This document shows, one piece after another, positions 7,406 through 10,545 of a stretch of DNA of 10,545 nt. A program made the position numbers and the translations under genes. Numbering within the stretch: position 1 is the first letter of the stretch; each line of letters opens with the position of its first letter. Source of the stretch: Muribaculaceae bacterium (lineage in GTDB: Bacteria > Bacteroidota > Bacteroidia > Bacteroidales > Muribaculaceae); contig JAHHQT010000065.1 in the NCBI GenBank assembly GCA_020026215.1, positions 1 through 10,545 on the forward strand, read 5' to 3'. The notes under the pieces were generated by a model. That model did not search any database and had not been told where the DNA came from. It worked only from the letters and a program-made list of their open reading frames with translations.

Positions 7406-10400
7406 CTATTTCTTTTCTGCATCCAATTGTTTTAGCAGTTCTTCAACGGCTACTTTCAGTTGGGTATCTTCACCCTTAACAACTGTTTCAGGTGCATTCA
7501 ATACATATACATCAGGTTCCAATTGAGAATTTTCCAAGTAGTTACCTTCAGCTGTTCTATAACCGATAACAGGAGTACCGAAGATTAGAGAAGAGTCTTG
7601 CAAACGTTCCCAAGAAACACTTGTCATAGTTCCAGGAACTGGAGCACCAACCAATTTACCCATTCCTTTGTGTTTATAAACCCAAGGAGTACCATGTGCA
7701 TTTGAATAGTTAGCTTCGCATTGGACCATGATAGAAGGTTTGTTCCAACGACGGCTTGGCATATCACAGGTTTCACGGCCACGGAATACTTGAGTCAAAT
7801 ATTTTTCTCCACTGAACAAGATTTCTATGTCTTCGTGCAAACGGCCACCGCCATTGAAACGAGTATCAATGACAATGCCTTCACACCTGTTATACTTACC
7901 TAGAATGTCTGAATAAACTGTTCTAAAGCTATTGTCGTTCATTGATTCAATATGAACATATCCCAATCTGCCGTTTGACCATTTTTCGACATCTGCAGCA
8001 CGTTGTTTCACCCATCTGTCATATAATAACATTGATGTTCTACCACTGCTGATAGGTTTGATTACTTCTTCCCAACGTGAATCATCTTCCGGATTATATA
8101 GCGAAACCAATGTTTTCTTACCAATCAAATTATTCAACAATTTGAAGTTATCATCATTCTCAGCAATTTCGACACCATTGATTTTTTCAATCACAACACC
8201 AGGTTTAACTTTAGTCGTTTTTCTATCAAATGGACCTCCTGCTATAATTTCAGTAATCTTCAAACCTTTGCCGGTATAAGTCAAATCGTAGAACAAACCT
8301 AGGTCTGCTGTGCGTTCGCCTCTTGTAGCTCCACGGTAACGTCCTCCTGTATGAGAGACGTTCAATTCGCCAAGCATTTCACTTAACAATTCAGCAAAAT
8401 CAGTATTGTTATTGATGTGTGGCAAGAACTTGCGATAAGCAGAAGTCATCATATCCCAATCCACACCATGCATATCTGTTCTATAGAAGTGACGAGCTTC
8501 TTGTCGGCAAACATGTTCAAACATATAAGCACGTTCTTCAGACAAGTCCATCTTCATTTCAGCGCTGTAAGAAATATTTTCAATCTTACCGCTTGCCAAT
8601 TTCATTTTCTTGAAAGATTGTGCACTCATGATGAACATATTGGATTGATCTTTATCTGTCACCAAACTACCTGGAGAAGTTAATCCCAATTTTTTCATCA
8701 ATGTAGTTCCCTCCTTGCGAAGATCCATTTTCCACAAATCATAGCCTTCTTCAAAAGCGGATAGATAATAAAGAGTTTCGCCCTTATCAGCAATGATAGC
8801 ATCTGACAAGTCAGAAGAGTTTTGTGTCAATCTAAAAATACGGTCTTCAATACCATCAAGTTCTACAACAATATCTTTAGATTTTTCTTCTTTTTTAGTT
8901 TTGTCTTTATCTTTCTTTGATTTTTTATTCTTCTTGTCTCCTTCAGCTTTTTCTTTAGCTTTAGCTTGCTCTTTTTCCAATTCTTTTAGAAGTTCATAAT
9001 CTTCTTCGTTCAATCTGAATTTATCATATGAATCCTTGTTCATGAATACAAGCATCACATCGTTCAATGAGCCCCAAGAAGCATGACTCCTCATACCATA
9101 TCTGTCTGTGATGAACAAAACAGCATTACCATCCAACACCCATTTAGGTTGTAATGAGAAATAACCGCTATTGGTTAGATTCACAGCTTTTTCTGTACCA
9201 TCAGCCTTGATGATTGCAACATCAGAATATGGATCGTGACCGTTACCTATAATTTCAAGAGTGAACCATTTCCCATCTGGAGACCATGCATAATTGAACA
9301 AATCACAGAACCATTGAGAACCATCAGTCACTTGTCTGATTTCTTTTGATTCAAGATTCATTACCATCAATTTGTATTCATTTTCAATGAATGCCAATTC
9401 TTTTCCATCAGGAGAAAGCATTGGTCTTTGACGGTCAATATTATCATTAGGAGTAAGTTTTTCTTCTTCGATGACTGTTGCATTTGCAAAGTTCAAATCT
9501 TCTTCACGTTTAATTTTAGAACGATAAATACCCCAAACACCATCTCTTTCTGCTGCATAGACTACAGAACGGTTATCTTTTCCGAAGTCAACGTCATCTT
9601 CTGCACTGACTGTATTTGTGATTTGTTTTGTTGTTCCGTATTCAACAGAAGTAACGAAAACTTCACCTCTTACAACAAAAGCGACTTCCTTACTGTTTGG
9701 AGAGACAGAGAATGATGTTGCACCACGGCTGAATCTCAATGTCGATTTAGAATTGTAATCATCAGATGTAATATTGATGTTTACTTTCTTTGGTGATTGG
9801 TTTTGTGATTTGGTATAAATTTCACCATCATAAGTGAAACACATTGTACCATTGTCGCTCATTGACAAGAAACGTACAGGATGGGTAGCAAAAGATGTAA
9901 CTTTAGTCAAATTATTTGCAGTTTTTGCATCCATTGAATATACGTTCATTGATTCTCCGTTTCTTTCACTCAAGAAATAGATTAAATCTTCATTTGGAGA
10001 ATAAACTGGATTACGGTCTTCTCCGCCTCTATTTGTCAAATTAGTATGTTTTGCAGTTGCAACATCATATAACCAGATATCAGATGTAACTGAAGATGTA
10101 TGATGTTTTCTCCAAGTGTCTTCGTATCCTTTTCTGTCTTGATAAAGCATTGTCTTTCCATCTTTAGAAAAGTCAATCATATCAGTTTGGACAGCAATTT
10201 CTTGAATACTACGACCACCAGCTACAGGAACTTTGTATAATTGTTTGAAAACTTCAGGATACAAAGCACTTGCAGACGGACTTTGGATATTGGCAGAATA
10301 GTAAATGAATTGACCATCAACAGAAAATGCAGAAGGAGTCTCTCCTACTGAATTATAAGTCAAACGTGTCGCTTGACCACCATTTGATGGCATTACAAAT

Positions 10401-10545
10401 ACATCTCCATTGCCAAAACGATCGCTGGAAAAGGCAATCATACGGCTGTCAGGAGACCATACAGGACTTGTTTCGTATGAATCCTGTGTTGTCAATCTTA
10501 CAGCTTCGCCACCATTGGCATTTACTTTATAGACATCCCCTTTAT
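7406..10545 (-). CDS. Tricorn-type protease homologue (S41 clan), N-terminus cut by the window edge
   Basis: Large self-compartmentalising serine protease related to Thermoplasma tricorn, which cuts oligopeptides. About 1045 residues are visible. The reading frame is open past 10545, so perhaps 30-50 N-terminal residues, including any signal peptide, lie outside. A TTG at 10495-10493 could be mistaken for the start, but the upstream codons read KGDVYKVNANGGEAVRLTT, a propeller blade continuing into it. Counting from that TTG: six- and seven-bladed propellers (about 1-290 and 300-600) with repeated WSPD/YSPN/LSPDG motifs, a lysine-rich insertion (504-540), core domain C1 (about 655-720) with the Ser714-His715 pair, a PDZ domain (about 729-802), and core C2 with DTRFNGGG (877-884), nucleophile Ser931 and Glu988 in an ENxxLEPDV motif. 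The full Ser-His / Ser / Glu tetrad is thus present with tricorn-like spacing. The residues after the nucleophile are Asn-Ala-His-Gly, where many tricorn proteins have Asp-Gly-Asp. The stop is TAG. The gene converges on dpp5. Confidence 0.93.
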   Translation of the reverse strand, partial: KGDVYKVNANGGEAVRLTTQDSYETSPVWSPDSRMIAFSSDRFGNGDVFVMPSNGGQATRLTYNSVGETPSAFSVDGQFIYYSANIQSPSASALYPEVFKQLYKVPVAGGRSIQEIAVQTDMIDFSKDGKTMLYQDRKGYEDTWRKHHTSSVTSDIWLYDVATAKHTNLTNRGGEDRNPVYSPNEDLIYFLSERNGESMNVYSMDAKTANNLTKVTSFATHPVRFLSMSDNGTMCFTYDGEIYTKSQNQSPKKVNINITSDDYNSKSTLRFSRGATSFSVSPNSKEVAFVVRGEVFVTSVEYGTTKQITNTVSAEDDVDFGKDNRSVVYAAERDGVWGIYRSKIKREEDLNFANATVIEEEKLTPNDNIDRQRPMLSPDGKELAFIENEYKLMVMNLESKEIRQVTDGSQWFCDLFNYAWSPDGKWFTLEIIGNGHDPYSDVAIIKADGTEKAVNLTNSGYFSLQPKWVLDGNAVLFITDRYGMRSHASWGSLNDVMLVFMNKDSYDKFRLNEEDYELLKELEKEQAKAKEKAEGDKKNKKSKKDKDKTKKEEKSKDIVVELDGIEDRIFRLTQNSSDLSDAIIADKGETLYYLSAFEEGYDLWKMDLRKEGTTLMKKLGLTSPGSLVTDKDQSNMFIMSAQSFKKMKLASGKIENISYSAEMKMDLSEERAYMFEHVCRQEARHFYRTDMHGVDWDMMTSAYRKFLPHINNNTDFAELLSEMLGELNVSHTGGRYRGATRGERTADLGLFYDLTYTGKGLKITEIIAGGPFDRKTTKVKPGVVIEKINGVEIAENDDNFKLLNNLIGKKTLVSLYNPEDDSRWEEVIKPISSGRTSMLLYDRWVKQRAADVEKWSNGRLGYVHIESMNDNSFRTVYSDILGKYNRCEGIVIDTRFNGGGRLHEDIEILFSGEKYLTQVFRGRETCDMPSRRWNKPSIMVQCEANYSNAHGTPWVYKHKGMGKLVGAPVPGTMTSVSWERLQDSSLIFGTPVIGYRTAEGNYLENSQLEPDVYVLNAPETVVKGEDTQLKVAVEELLKQLDAEKK

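Noticed and set aside
9428..9715. 95-codon plus-strand open frame opposite the tricorn gene
   Set aside because: The translation is rich in Cys, Phe and Ile with no domain pattern, and the opposite strand encodes clear propeller blades.
10493..10495. TTG as the start codon of the minus-strand tricorn gene
   Set aside because: The frame stays open to the window edge, and the 16 codons upstream encode a normal propeller blade strand continuous with the next blade. The true start lies outside the window.
1..10545. CRISPR arrays, tRNA or rRNA genes, insertion sequences, phage or defence genes
   Set aside because: I saw no regularly spaced repeats, tRNA-like cloverleaf or TTC-arm signatures, transposase or integrase motifs, or terminal inverted repeats. 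Nearly all of the sequence is accounted for by five housekeeping-type or peptidase genes.

Overview
The window is AT-rich DNA from a member of the Bacteroidota, most likely the order Bacteroidales. I base this on Bacteroides-type promoter elements (TAnnTTTG -7 boxes) in front of the first two transcription units, the lack of clear Shine-Dalgarno sequences, and the gene content: a Crp/Fnr-type regulator, UvrB, a YgiQ-family radical SAM protein, a periplasmic DPP5-like S9 peptidase and a bacterial tricorn protease homologue. I cannot name the genus.

Layout: 1-193 is a non-coding leader with a good promoter and a 10-bp direct repeat. A small Crp/Fnr-family regulator gene (194-874, +) follows and ends in a classic hairpin terminator (965-1000). 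After a short inverted repeat and a second Bacteroides-type promoter comes a tight three-gene unit on the + strand: uvrB (1129-3204), ygiQ (3201-5195) and a dpp5-like gene (5192-7276). Both junctions are 4-bp ATGA overlaps, which suggests one transcript with translational coupling. The intergenic stretch 7277-7405 holds two strong, nearly symmetrical hairpins that can terminate transcription from both sides. The rest of the window is the minus-strand gene for a tricorn-like protease. It converges on the dpp5-like gene and runs off the right edge, so its N-terminus and promoter are missing. No stretch longer than 300 bases lacks a gene.

How the genes fit together: the two right-hand genes both encode beta-propeller-gated serine peptidases, one releasing dipeptides and one cutting oligopeptides, so together they could form a peptide-degradation pair in the periplasm of an amino-acid-using bacterium. 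The pairing is an inference from position and family knowledge. UvrB (nucleotide excision repair) and YgiQ (radical SAM, reaction unknown) have no obvious link to peptide use.

I found no clear sign of an undescribed defence system, mobile element, CRISPR array or RNA gene. The points most worth checking are the coupled repair/radical-SAM/peptidase operon, the changed residues around the tricorn nucleophile, low-complexity charged segments in YgiQ and the tricorn homologue, and the repeats in front of the regulator and uvrB.
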